This document shows, in pieces, positions 25,318 through 33,065 of a stretch of DNA of 64,000 nt (position 1 is the first letter of the stretch; each line of letters starts with the position of its first letter). The DNA is from 2-12-FULL-60-25 sp003576745 (lineage in GTDB: Bacteria; Patescibacteriota; Patescibacteriia; 2-12-FULL-60-25), in NCBI GenBank assembly GCA_030272835.1, contig SZOQ01000006.1:26358-90357 (forward strand), in the 5' to 3' direction. The notes beneath the pieces were generated by a model, which saw only the letters and a list, made by a program, of their open reading frames with translations, did not search any database and was not told where the DNA came from. The position numbers and the translations under genes are program-made.

Positions 25318-27063
25318 ATGAGAAAAGAGAACAAGCATCGGCCGCTCGAACGAACCTTCGAGCCCATGGACCGCATCCGGTCCGACCGGCAGGTGACGGG
25401 AATGGTTCTGCCGCTCATTGCAAACGGCGCGCTGGACTACAAACCCGGCGAACTCATCGGTCATAAGCGCCTGGCGCTCGCAATGAATACGCGGCGACTC
25501 CCCGACCGTACCCTGGTGAACGACCAAGGGAAGAAAGGCGCCGTGGAGCTCCCGGATTTCGACACGCACCTCGTGTGCCATGTCGGAAGCTCCTGCGAGT
25601 TCTTCGAGCGCGCCTTCGAACGGGCGCTCGACGAGAACCCCGACATCCAAAAGGCAGTGGCCGCGCTCGCGGCCGCAGAAGAGCCGTATCAGACGGCGCG
25701 CACCGCGCGAGAGGGCTTCTGGATGAAGGATCCGGAGTACCGCGAAATGCGGGATGCCGTGGCGGAAATCGAAAAAGATCTCCGCACGCTGAACGTGAAA
25801 ACCAAGGAAGGGCGCGACCGGGAACGGGAGAAGAAGCGCCAGCTCCGCGAGCTCTTCGCGGCGCTCGACAACTGGAAGATCGCCTGGATGAAGGCGAATC
25901 CCGGCGAGCAGGACTTGGGCGCGCTCAAAAAGGCCGTGGACGATGCCGGCAAAAAGCTCTGGTACGAACGCAAGAAGCGTTCCGAGCTCGCCTCGCGGCG
26001 GGCGGAACTCGTGAAAAGGCTCGCCAAGTACGGCGTGCCGAACACGGAAGAGCTGGACATCACCTACCATGTCGCCGGCAGCGGCGTGGTCGGACACGAC
26101 CGCAACGTCAAGCTCTATGAGCTCGACGAGCGCGAGCACGCTTTTCCCACCGACATGCTCGGACAGCCGCTGTCTGCGGGCGAGGATCAGGAGGACGTCA
26201 CCGTGAGCTTCCCGATCAGCCATATCTGGGAAGCCTTCCGGGAAGAAAACCGGAACAAGCTCTACAGGCCGGGCACGCACGGATACTTCGTGTATGCTCC
26301 CCAATTGCCGCGGCACGAGTGGGTTCCGGGCGCCGAAGCGAAACCGGACACGGTGAAAAATCTTCTGCTCTACGGCAAGATCGGGAACATCCTGATCGGA
26401 CGGGTACAAAAAACCCGCGACGGGAACAAGGAGCACGTCTACGGCTGGGCGCTCTTGCTCCGCAAGGAGCAAATCGTCGACATCGTCATTTCGCAGGATT
26501 TCTACCGGAACCGCTTCGCGGCCGTCCCGGCAGTTCTCCTCGAAGCGGTGACGCATGTGGTGCCCGCGTCGAGGACGATCGAGAAAATCGCCAAGTCCGT
26601 GGACTCGGACGCGGGACGCGCCATGCTCCCGCACGACATGGTCCGCAAGCTCTCGGAGAGCGTGCCGGACGAAGCCGAGCTCACCCTCACCCTGAAGGGC
26701 GGGGACATTCGGACGCTGCTCGGCAGCCTCACGCTTCCGAGTCTCGTCGAACAATTTGCGGCCATTTCGCACGACCCGTACGAAAAAATCCGCGAACAAG
26801 AACGAATGGACAAAAAGGCCGAACGAAAAGAGGCCAAAAAGGCGGGACGGAAAGAAGCCGTTGTCGCGTCCGTCGCGGCAAAGCCGGGAATTCCGAGCGA
26901 CGATGCCGGCCCGGTAACGGTAGCAGCCGTTCCGCATCCGAGCACGACGCCGCCCGCGGAGCCGGACAGCTCTGCGGAAGGCAGCTCATCCGGCGGCGAG
27001 GAAACGTCCCCGGACAAGGCGGAAGCCGCGTCCGCGGGAACGTCTACGCCCGCACTCAACTAG
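25318..27063 (+). CDS. Large protein of unknown function, coiled-coil with disordered tail
   Basis: The product has 581 residues, and GGAGG 7 nt before the ATG fixes the start. Residues about 100-245 are strongly charged and helical (DREREKKRQLRELFAALDNW, KKLWYERKKRSELASRRAEL), probably an antiparallel coiled coil. A mixed alpha/beta part (about 250-480) includes YHVAGSGVVGHDRNVKLYEL and ISHIWEAFREENRNKLYRP. A Lys-rich stretch and an Ala/Pro/Ser/Glu-rich tail (about 500-581) look disordered. No known motif, signal peptide or membrane segment is seen. Synonymous sites are notably G/C-rich. The 670-residue antisense frame was rejected. Confidence 0.75.
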   Translation: MRKENKHRPLERTFEPMDRIRSDRQVTGMVLPLIANGALDYKPGELIGHKRLALAMNTRRLPDRTLVNDQGKKGAVELPDFDTHLVCHVGSSCEFFERAFERALDENPDIQKAVAALAAAEEPYQTARTAREGFWMKDPEYREMRDAVAEIEKDLRTLNVKTKEGRDREREKKRQLRELFAALDNWKIAWMKANPGEQDLGALKKAVDDAGKKLWYERKKRSELASRRAELVKRLAKYGVPNTEELDITYHVAGSGVVGHDRNVKLYELDEREHAFPTDMLGQPLSAGEDQEDVTVSFPISHIWEAFREENRNKLYRPGTHGYFVYAPQLPRHEWVPGAEAKPDTVKNLLLYGKIGNILIGRVQKTRDGNKEHVYGWALLLRKEQIVDIVISQDFYRNRFAAVPAVLLEAVTHVVPASRTIEKIAKSVDSDAGRAMLPHDMVRKLSESVPDEAELTLTLKGGDIRTLLGSLTLPSLVEQFAAISHDPYEKIREQERMDKKAERKEAKKAGRKEAVVASVAAKPGIPSDDAGPVTVAAVPHPSTTPPAEPDSSAEGSSSGGEETSPDKAEAASAGTSTPALN

Positions 27064-27075
27064 GGAGTCACTCCC

Positions 27076-27103
27076 CTGCGGTGAAGCACTCGCTTCACCG
27101 CAG
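27076..27103 (+). terminator. Perfect hairpin after the 581-residue gene
   Basis: A 12 bp perfect stem (CTGCGGTGAAGC) and ACTC loop begin 12 nt after the stop. No T tract follows, so it may stabilise the 3' end or have another role. Confidence 0.6.
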
Positions 27104-27456
27104 ACCACTCCGATGCTGTTCCGAACGAAAAGCATCGAAGCGGTCTCGAAAGAGATCCGAACATTCAATACCAACCCGACTCCTGAATTTCCTTTTGGCG
27201 ATTCGGGGGTCGAAACGAACGGATGCCGCGCATCCTTTCGTTTCGGCTCCCGCAACCGGGAGCCAAGAGGAGAGAGAACAGAGGAGGAGGGAGGACGAAA
27301 GCGCACCCATGCTGGCGCTTTCACGACATATTCTCACGGATATGTCGCTTCTCGGAGGAGGCGAGGGTCTTGACGACACTCGTCTCCCCGCCTCACTTGC
27401 GGCCGCGATGCCAATCGCGGACGAAAGCGAGGTGAAGAAAGGGACAGGCCTCTTTC
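27104..27456 (+). other. Spacer with two hairpins and no convincing gene
   Basis: Short frames (for example from 27113 and 27310) lack ribosome-binding sites at proper distance and cross hairpins GGCTCCCG/CGGGAGCC (about 27240-27260) and GAAAGCGC/GCGCTTTC (about 27297-27324). Confidence 0.4.
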
Positions 27457-27747
27457 ATGGACCTCTATCGAAAAAAATTCGATGCGCTGATTGCCTATGC
27501 CTGCGCCTACCGTCAGCGGACGTTAACGCTCATCGGCATTGAGTATCGGGAATGCGTCGCCATGACATGCGACGACCCGGAAACCGTGGTGCTACCCATG
27601 CCCCTGTTCGAACGCTACATTGCGGAACTGGATCGCCGGTTCCGCCTTGCCCGCTGTACAGGGACACATGACTGGATTGTCACTCCCGACGGGGAGCTCG
27701 GCGCCATCACGGAACTCCGCTTCTCCGTGCTCGAAACGCGCAATTGA
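27457..27747 (+). CDS. Hypothetical protein
   Basis: The 96-residue protein has alternating strand/helix character (RTLTLIGIEYRECVAM, MPLFERYIAELDRRF). No family was recognised. AGG lies 8 nt before the ATG. Its TGA stop lies inside the left arm of a 14 bp hairpin. Confidence 0.5.
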   Translation: MDLYRKKFDALIAYACAYRQRTLTLIGIEYRECVAMTCDDPETVVLPMPLFERYIAELDRRFRLARCTGTHDWIVTPDGELGAITELRFSVLETRN

Positions 27748-27783
27748 TCGCGGCCGCCAAGAACGGATTGCGGCCGCGATCAA
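27744..27783 (+). terminator. Perfect hairpin overlapping a stop codon
   Basis: A 14 bp perfect stem (TTGATCGCGGCCGC) with a 12 nt loop; no T tract. Confidence 0.6.
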
Positions 27784-27790
27784 CATCTCA

Positions 27791-27819
27791 TTGACACCGT
27801 GTCTCGGGTTTCCTACGCT
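27791..27819 (+). promoter_or_regulatory. Promoter of the 27840 gene
   Basis: TTGACA (27791-27796), 17 nt, TACGCT (27814-27819). Confidence 0.75.
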
Positions 27820-27839
27820 ATGCTCCCCGGAAGAGAAAC

Positions 27840-28058
27840 GTGAACGCAGTCATTGAAGCTCTTCGCTCGCACATTTCGCATCTTGACATCCCTGCCATCT
27901 TGATTTTGAGCGCCGTCAGCGCCGTCGTGCTGCTCTCGAGGTACCGACCCGAACGAAAAATCCGCACGAAACGGTCGTTACGCAGCACGGTTACGTTTGC
28001 AAATTTCGAGCGGCGCAAAAAGCTCAATGATCTTTTTTCCAAGCGCGTCCGCAAATGA
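27840..28058 (+). CDS. Small single-pass membrane protein
   Basis: The 72-residue protein starts at GTG behind GGAAGAGA. One membrane segment (about 19-36, AILILSAVSAVVLLSRY) precedes a strongly basic tail (RPERKIRTKRSLRS, RRKKLNDLFSKRVRK). No family was recognised. The promoter at 27791 belongs to it. Confidence 0.55.
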   Translation: MNAVIEALRSHISHLDIPAILILSAVSAVVLLSRYRPERKIRTKRSLRSTVTFANFERRKKLNDLFSKRVRK

Positions 28059-28251
28059 CGCGCCCTCTCCCCGAATGCTTCCGAGAGCTTCCGAGGAGAG
28101 GATTATGCTCAAAAGGCTGCGGCGTGGCGTACGTTCCCAGGATATCTTCTTTGACGGCCCTCCCCGGTGAAAACCGGGGAATCTCTCTCCTCCCGTCGAT
28201 AAAGACATCCGACTTTACGTGGCGTCCCGTTGCAGCCTTGTGCGCAGAATG

Positions 28252-28282
28252 ACACATCCCCCAGAAACCCTGGGGGATGTGT
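28252..28282 (+). terminator. Strong hairpin closing the accessory cluster
   Basis: A 13 bp perfect stem (ACACATCCCCCAG) and AAACC loop lie 5 nt from the convergent RodZ-like gene. A second hairpin, CCCCGGT-GAAA-ACCGGGG, lies near 28165-28182. Positions 28059-28251 hold only a 21-codon ORF. Confidence 0.65.
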
Positions 28283-28286
28283 GCGT

Positions 28287-29045
28287 TTAGAAAGGCGTCT
28301 TATTCGTGGTCGTAGCGCCTTCTGGAGGCGGCGCGAGGAGTTGCTCCAGTTCTTCGGAATCGGGAAGCGGACGATCAAAGACAACATGGCGCTCCAGGCG
28401 CGTCTCGCTGCCGCGCCGCCGTTTTGCGATGACGGTAATCACCGTGGTTCCGCGACGAATATCGAGCGCCGCGTGAAAAACCCCGTCTCCGTCTACCGGC
28501 GCGTCTTGGCCATTCACCGTGACGATTGCCTCGGGAATCGTGCGCCCGACCACCTGCACGCGCGCCGTATCAAGACGCGCTCCGTCGACAGGCGCGGAGA
28601 CAACAAGCGGCGGCGGCGTATTCACGGCGCGAGCCTGCCACAGCACATAGGCGCCGAGAACGCCGGCGAGCGTAAGAACGCCGAGGAATGCCAAAAACTG
28701 GGGCCCGACAAAAAAATCCAGAGGCCGTACGCTGCGCTGGCGCGGAAGCAGGTCGCCAATGGTGCGCCGAGAGTTCAGGGCCGCAAGCTGATTGGCGTAG
28801 CGGGCCGTAAAATACGGACGATACCCGCCGAGATAATCGACATATGCAAGAAAATGCCTTTCGGCAAAAATAGGATCGTTGATATCCCGCAGACGATCTT
28901 CTTCGAACGCCTTCAGCAACGATCGTTGAATATGCGTTTCCGCAGACGCCTGTTCCAGACTAATCCCCCGGAGGTCGCGGAGGTCGCGCAAATCCGCACC
29001 GAAGGCCGTATTGCCATCGCCGACGCGTTTGTGCAGGAACGTCAT
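28287..29045 (-). CDS. RodZ-like protein: HTH, membrane segment, Big-type domain
   Basis: The product has 252 residues. A cytoplasmic HTH_25-type domain (about 14-85, with LRGISLEQASAETHIQ and FAERHFLAYVDYLG) is followed by one membrane helix (about 116-136) and an extracytoplasmic beta-domain (about 145-225, PPPLVVSAPVDGARLDTARV) like glucodextranase-B/Big repeats. RodZ links MreB to wall synthesis; whether this protein does so is not known. Its ATG overlaps the ftsK stop by 4 nt (ATGA). Confidence 0.8.
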   Translation of the reverse strand: MTFLHKRVGDGNTAFGADLRDLRDLRGISLEQASAETHIQRSLLKAFEEDRLRDINDPIFAERHFLAYVDYLGGYRPYFTARYANQLAALNSRRTIGDLLPRQRSVRPLDFFVGPQFLAFLGVLTLAGVLGAYVLWQARAVNTPPPLVVSAPVDGARLDTARVQVVGRTIPEAIVTVNGQDAPVDGDGVFHAALDIRRGTTVITVIAKRRRGSETRLERHVVFDRPLPDSEELEQLLAPPPEGATTTNKTPF

Positions 29046-31402
29046 ACTCTTCGTTCATCCTCCTCGTTCTCTTCATCGTCCCCATCATCGGCATCGGACG
29101 TATCTCGAGCCATATCTTCCTCGCCTGAAAGAGTCTCGTCAGACATATCCCCGTCTTCATCGCCTTCATCGTCCTCTCCTGCGGAGGATGACATGTCGTC
29201 CGATCCTTCATCGTCCGAAAATACTTCCTCCGTTTGCGATGAAAAATCGGCTTTCAGAATGTCTCTCGGTTTGGCGCCGTCAGCCGGACCGATGTATCCG
29301 GACTGCTCCAGCAAATCCAGAATGCGCGCCGCACGCGCATATCCGACTTTGAGCCGCCGCTGAAGGAGCGAGGCGGATGCTTTTCCGGCGCGTACGATTT
29401 CTTCCATGGCGCTCTCCAGGAGCGGATCCGCATCGCCATCGTCGGATGAGCCGCTTCCCAAAACCAATGCGCCGCGTTTTCGTTCGATGACTTCTGCGTC
29501 ATAATCCGCAGGGCCGTATTTGGACTTGAGAAACTCCACCACACGGCGCACTTCATCATCGCCTACGAATGCCCCCTGCACGCGCTTGGGCGCCGACATC
29601 TCCGCCGTCTGATAAAGCATATCGCCGCGTCCGAGCAGTTTTTCCGCCCCGACCTGATCGAGAATTGTCCGTGAATCCGTGGAAGAGGCGACGGAAAATG
29701 CCATGCGCGCGGGCACATTCGCTTTGATGAGTCCCGTGAGCACGTCCACGGAAGGGCGCTGGGTCGCGAGCACGAGATGGACGCCCACCGCGCGAGCCAT
29801 TTGCGCCAGACGGACGATGGGTCCTTCCACCTCCGCGCCGGAGGTAACCATAAGGTCGGCGAGCTCGTCGATGATGAATACGAGATACGGTAATTTGTCT
29901 TTGGAGCGCTGATTGTACGACGCGAGATCGCGGGCGCCGAAGGAGGAAAGAATATCGAAGCGCCGGTCCATTTCGCGAAGCGTCCATTTGAGCGCATTCA
30001 CCGTGTCCTCCACCTTCGTAATCACAGGCGTAATGAGATGGGGAATGCCGTTATACACGGGGAACTCCACACGCTTTGGATCCACAAGAATGAACTTCAG
30101 ATCATCGGGTCCGTGATTGTACAGCAGGGACATGATGAGAATGTTCATGCAAACGGATTTGCCGGAACCGGTTGCCCCCGCCACGAGCATGTGCGGCATT
30201 TTGGCGAGATCGGCCACGCAGGGCGTGCCGGACACGTCCTTGCCGAGACTGAATGGAATGGACATTTTCCGCTGTTTGTCCTGATACGCAGCCGATTCCA
30301 GCATTTCCCGGAGACCGACCATAGCCACGCTCTTATTCGGCACCTCAATGCCTACAAGAGACTTACCCGGAATGGGCGCTTCGATACGTATGGGGTGTGC
30401 CGCCAGTGCGAGCGCGAGATCATTATGCAAGGCGGTGATGCGCGTGAGCTTAACTCCCTCGGCTGGCTTAAACGTGAACTGCGTGACGGTGGGCCCCACG
30501 GCCACATCCCCCATTTCCACCTTAATGCCGAACTGAGCCAGCGTTTTCCGAATGACTTCCTTATTATGCTCGAGGTCGCCCGATGTCGGACGGTCATCGC
30601 GCTTCGTGAGCAGATCAAGGGGCACCTCGATCATGGCGCGGCGGCGCTTGGGCTTTGTTTTCTTCGGAACAACGGATGTCCTTCGCGTTCCATCTGGTGC
30701 GGATTCGTTTTCTTCAATTTCGTCTTCTTCTTCCTCTTCTTCAGCTTCTTCATCCGGAACTTCTTCTTCCCCATCCTCCCCCGTTTCTTCCTCATATGTA
30801 TCGGGAGAGGCGGATTTCTTCCGAAAGAGCCAGACAAAAGGCCGGGCAAGGAGCTTTAGCAGCCACACGCATCCACGCCAAACAGCCGTAAAAACATCGA
30901 TGATGGCCTGCAACGACGTATTGAAGATGAGCAGGAGCGATGTGACGAATATCGCCAGGAACAGGGTAATCGTCCCCGCGAACCCCAGCAGGGTCAATGC
31001 AGGCTCGGCAAGAAGCTGACCGAGTTTTCCTGCAGCCCCACGGAGCGCGGCATCATCCAGCACGGTAACCGAGGGAAAACTGACAGCATGCATAAACCCG
31101 TTCAGCCCCACAAAAAACAACGCGAATCCCACAAAATTCGAGGCATTCATGGGCAATTTTTCGGGATCGATGAGGTGATAGCCCCAAGCGATCAAAAAAA
31201 ACGGCACGAACAATTTATCCCAACCGAAAACCTGTGAAACGCCCGCATCCACGGCATTTCCGATGCTCCCGGCAAGGCCAAAAATAGACAGGAGAATAAG
31301 AAAGGCGCACAAAAACAAAAAAACCGTGAATATCCCCCTTCTGGTTTCGGGATCCAGAGAAAAATCGAGCTTTCGGAAACGCCTTCGTCGTCTGCGAGCC
31401 AT
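29042..31402 (-). CDS. ftsK: DNA translocase FtsK/SpoIIIE
   Basis: The product has 786 residues. About four membrane helices lie within 22-160, then an acidic linker (about 200-235), alpha and beta translocase domains with Walker A GATGSGKS (409-416) and Walker B LVFIIDE (507-513), and a winged-helix gamma domain (KASASLLQRRLKVGYARAAR). The acidic Asp/Glu/Ser tail of about 70 residues after gamma is unusual. It moves chromosome ends through the septum. A TAATCT -10 lies 6 nt from the ATG. Confidence 0.95.
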   Translation of the reverse strand: MARRRRRRFRKLDFSLDPETRRGIFTVFLFLCAFLILLSIFGLAGSIGNAVDAGVSQVFGWDKLFVPFFLIAWGYHLIDPEKLPMNASNFVGFALFFVGLNGFMHAVSFPSVTVLDDAALRGAAGKLGQLLAEPALTLLGFAGTITLFLAIFVTSLLLIFNTSLQAIIDVFTAVWRGCVWLLKLLARPFVWLFRKKSASPDTYEEETGEDGEEEVPDEEAEEEEEEDEIEENESAPDGTRRTSVVPKKTKPKRRRAMIEVPLDLLTKRDDRPTSGDLEHNKEVIRKTLAQFGIKVEMGDVAVGPTVTQFTFKPAEGVKLTRITALHNDLALALAAHPIRIEAPIPGKSLVGIEVPNKSVAMVGLREMLESAAYQDKQRKMSIPFSLGKDVSGTPCVADLAKMPHMLVAGATGSGKSVCMNILIMSLLYNHGPDDLKFILVDPKRVEFPVYNGIPHLITPVITKVEDTVNALKWTLREMDRRFDILSSFGARDLASYNQRSKDKLPYLVFIIDELADLMVTSGAEVEGPIVRLAQMARAVGVHLVLATQRPSVDVLTGLIKANVPARMAFSVASSTDSRTILDQVGAEKLLGRGDMLYQTAEMSAPKRVQGAFVGDDEVRRVVEFLKSKYGPADYDAEVIERKRGALVLGSGSSDDGDADPLLESAMEEIVRAGKASASLLQRRLKVGYARAARILDLLEQSGYIGPADGAKPRDILKADFSSQTEEVFSDDEGSDDMSSSAGEDDEGDEDGDMSDETLSGEEDMARDTSDADDGDDEENEEDERRV

Positions 31403-31435
31403 GCGGATAGATTAGGTGAGTTTCAAGGTATTTGC

Positions 31436-31441
31436 TAGAGT
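31436..31441 (+). promoter_or_regulatory. Extended -10 (TGCTAGAGT) of the HIT gene
   Basis: It ends 9 nt before the ATG and has the same TAGAGT hexamer as clpP. Confidence 0.5.
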
Positions 31442-31450
31442 GGGGACGCT

Positions 31451-31846
31451 ATGCCATCCATCTTTACCCGCATTATAAATGGTGAGATTCCTTGTCACAA
31501 AATCTGGGAGGATGAACGCGTCTTCGCGTTTCTCGATATCAGACCCATTCAGCCGGGCATGACGCTTGTGGTTCCGAAACAGGAAATCGACAATGCCTTC
31601 CATATGAACGACGAGGATTTTTGCGCGCTTCTCCTTGCAACCAAGAAGCTTATCGAACCCATACGCGAGGCTGCGGGAAGCGTGCGGGTCGGACTTGTCA
31701 TCGAAGGCTTGGAGGTACCGCATGCCCACATCAAACTCATCCCGATCAATGGACCCGGGGATTTGGATTCCGCGAATGCGCGCGAAGCGACGCACGAGGA
31801 GCTCGCCGCCATGGCCCAAGCTATCCGGGCGCGAATATCAGGATAA
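31451..31846 (+). CDS. HIT family hydrolase
   Basis: The 131-residue protein has the Hint-like layout (IFTRIINGEIPCHKIWEDE; IQPGMTLVVPKQEI). The histidine triad reads H91-A-H93-I-K95, so the third His is Lys while the middle nucleophilic His is kept. These enzymes cleave nucleotide phosphoramidates or dinucleoside polyphosphates. Its last 9 nt overlap the convergent recA 3' end. Confidence 0.85.
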   Translation: MPSIFTRIINGEIPCHKIWEDERVFAFLDIRPIQPGMTLVVPKQEIDNAFHMNDEDFCALLLATKKLIEPIREAAGSVRVGLVIEGLEVPHAHIKLIPINGPGDLDSANAREATHEELAAMAQAIRARISG

Positions 31847-32914
31847 TTCCTCGGGTGCGCCGGATGAATCCGTATCCGCCGGAACAAGCGGTTCGGCAAG
31901 TTCCAGTCCTTCCTGACTCTTAAATGCCTCCACAACCCTCTGCCGGATATCCGCCAGCATGGACGGCCGTTCCTTGAGGGCGTTCTTGGCCTGTTCTCGA
32001 CCGAGCCCGAGCTTTTCACCTTCATAGGCATAACTGTTTCCCGAACGCTTTACGATGCCGTATTCCTGCGCAATGTCGAGCACATCGCCGGCAATGGAAA
32101 TGCCCTCGTTGTACATGATGTCGAATTCGCAGGTTCGGAAAGGTGCGGCAACCTTGTTTTTGACGATTTTGACTTTCACGCGATTGCCGATTATGCGCTC
32201 CCCCATTTTAATCTGGGCGGCGCGACGAACCTCGATGCGCTGCGATGCATAAAACTTTAGCGCGACGCCGCCCGTGGTGGTTTCCGGATTGCCGTATACA
32301 ACGCCGATTTTTAAGCGCGTTTGATTGATGAACACTACGACGGTTTTTGTTTTGGAAATAATACCGGTGAGTTTTCGAAGCGCCTGGCTCATGAGCCTCG
32401 CCTGCAATCCCATGTGACTGTCTCCCATTTCGCCTTCGATTTCCGCCTTCGGCGTAAGTGCGGCAACCGAATCCACAACAATAACGTCGATCGCATTCGA
32501 ACGAACGAGCGTTTCGACGATATCGAGCGCCTGCTCGCCGGTGTCGGGCTGCGAAATAAGCATTTCATCCACGCGCACGCCGATTTTCCGCGCATAGTCC
32601 GGATCGAGCGCGTGCTCGGCATCAATAAACGCGGCCATGCCGCCCATGCGCTGGACTTCGGCGATAATGTGCTGGGCGAGCGTGGTTTTCCCGGATGCCT
32701 CCGGGCCGTAGATTTCGATAATGCGTCCGCGCGGCACCCCGAGAATGCCGAGCGCGATATCCAAAGACAGGCACCCGGTGGGAATGGCGTCGACGGAACT
32801 GCGCTTCGCTTCCCCGAAACGCATAATGGATCCTTCGCCGAAGCGGTCTTTAATCTGATCGATGGCTTCCTGCGCGGCCAAAAGGCGCGGGTCGCTGATT
32901 TTTGCCTTGGTCAT
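31838..32914 (-). CDS. recA: Recombinase RecA
   Basis: The product is a 358-residue DNA-dependent ATPase for strand exchange and LexA activation. Walker A is GPEASGKT (70-77); the VVDSVAAL Walker B, the L2 region (FINQTRLKIGVVYGNPETTT) and the C-terminal acidic tail are present. It is expressed under the SOS box at 32945-32959. It overlaps the convergent HIT gene by 9 nt. Confidence 0.98.
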   Translation of the reverse strand: MTKAKISDPRLLAAQEAIDQIKDRFGEGSIMRFGEAKRSSVDAIPTGCLSLDIALGILGVPRGRIIEIYGPEASGKTTLAQHIIAEVQRMGGMAAFIDAEHALDPDYARKIGVRVDEMLISQPDTGEQALDIVETLVRSNAIDVIVVDSVAALTPKAEIEGEMGDSHMGLQARLMSQALRKLTGIISKTKTVVVFINQTRLKIGVVYGNPETTTGGVALKFYASQRIEVRRAAQIKMGERIIGNRVKVKIVKNKVAAPFRTCEFDIMYNEGISIAGDVLDIAQEYGIVKRSGNSYAYEGEKLGLGREQAKNALKERPSMLADIRQRVVEAFKSQEGLELAEPLVPADTDSSGAPEELS

Positions 32915-32944
32915 ACAAACATTACGCGGATCAAGAATGATAGT

Positions 32945-32959
32945 GTTCTATATTTGTTC
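32945..32959 (-). promoter_or_regulatory. SOS box of recA (GTTC-N7-GTTC)
   Basis: A direct repeat, GTTC-TATATTT-GTTC, lies 30 nt upstream of the recA ATG. The same box precedes dinB and lexA. Confidence 0.85.
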
Positions 32960-33012
32960 TATAAACCGTCCTACCTTATCACATAGGCATATACAGCGGC
33001 TGTGGATAAAAT

Positions 33013-33044
33013 GCGCGGCCCTGCCGGAGGGTCCAGGGCCGCGC
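33013..33044 (-). terminator. Terminator of the M23 lipoprotein gene
   Basis: An 11 bp perfect stem (GCGCGGCCCTG) with a 10 nt loop; on the minus strand it runs into ATTTTAT. Confidence 0.8.
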
Positions 33045-33065
33045 GAAACAAGGAAGATTGGAAGA

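Noticed and set aside
24925..26937. 670-codon open frame on the minus strand opposite the 581-residue gene
   Set aside because: It is rich in Arg, His, Phe and Leu with no domain pattern, has no ribosome-binding site or promoter, and mirrors a G/C-rich gene on the other strand that has an ideal Shine-Dalgarno.
21976..28282. Integron with attC sites
   Set aside because: The hairpins are short perfect stems without attC-type R/L core sites, and no IntI is visible.
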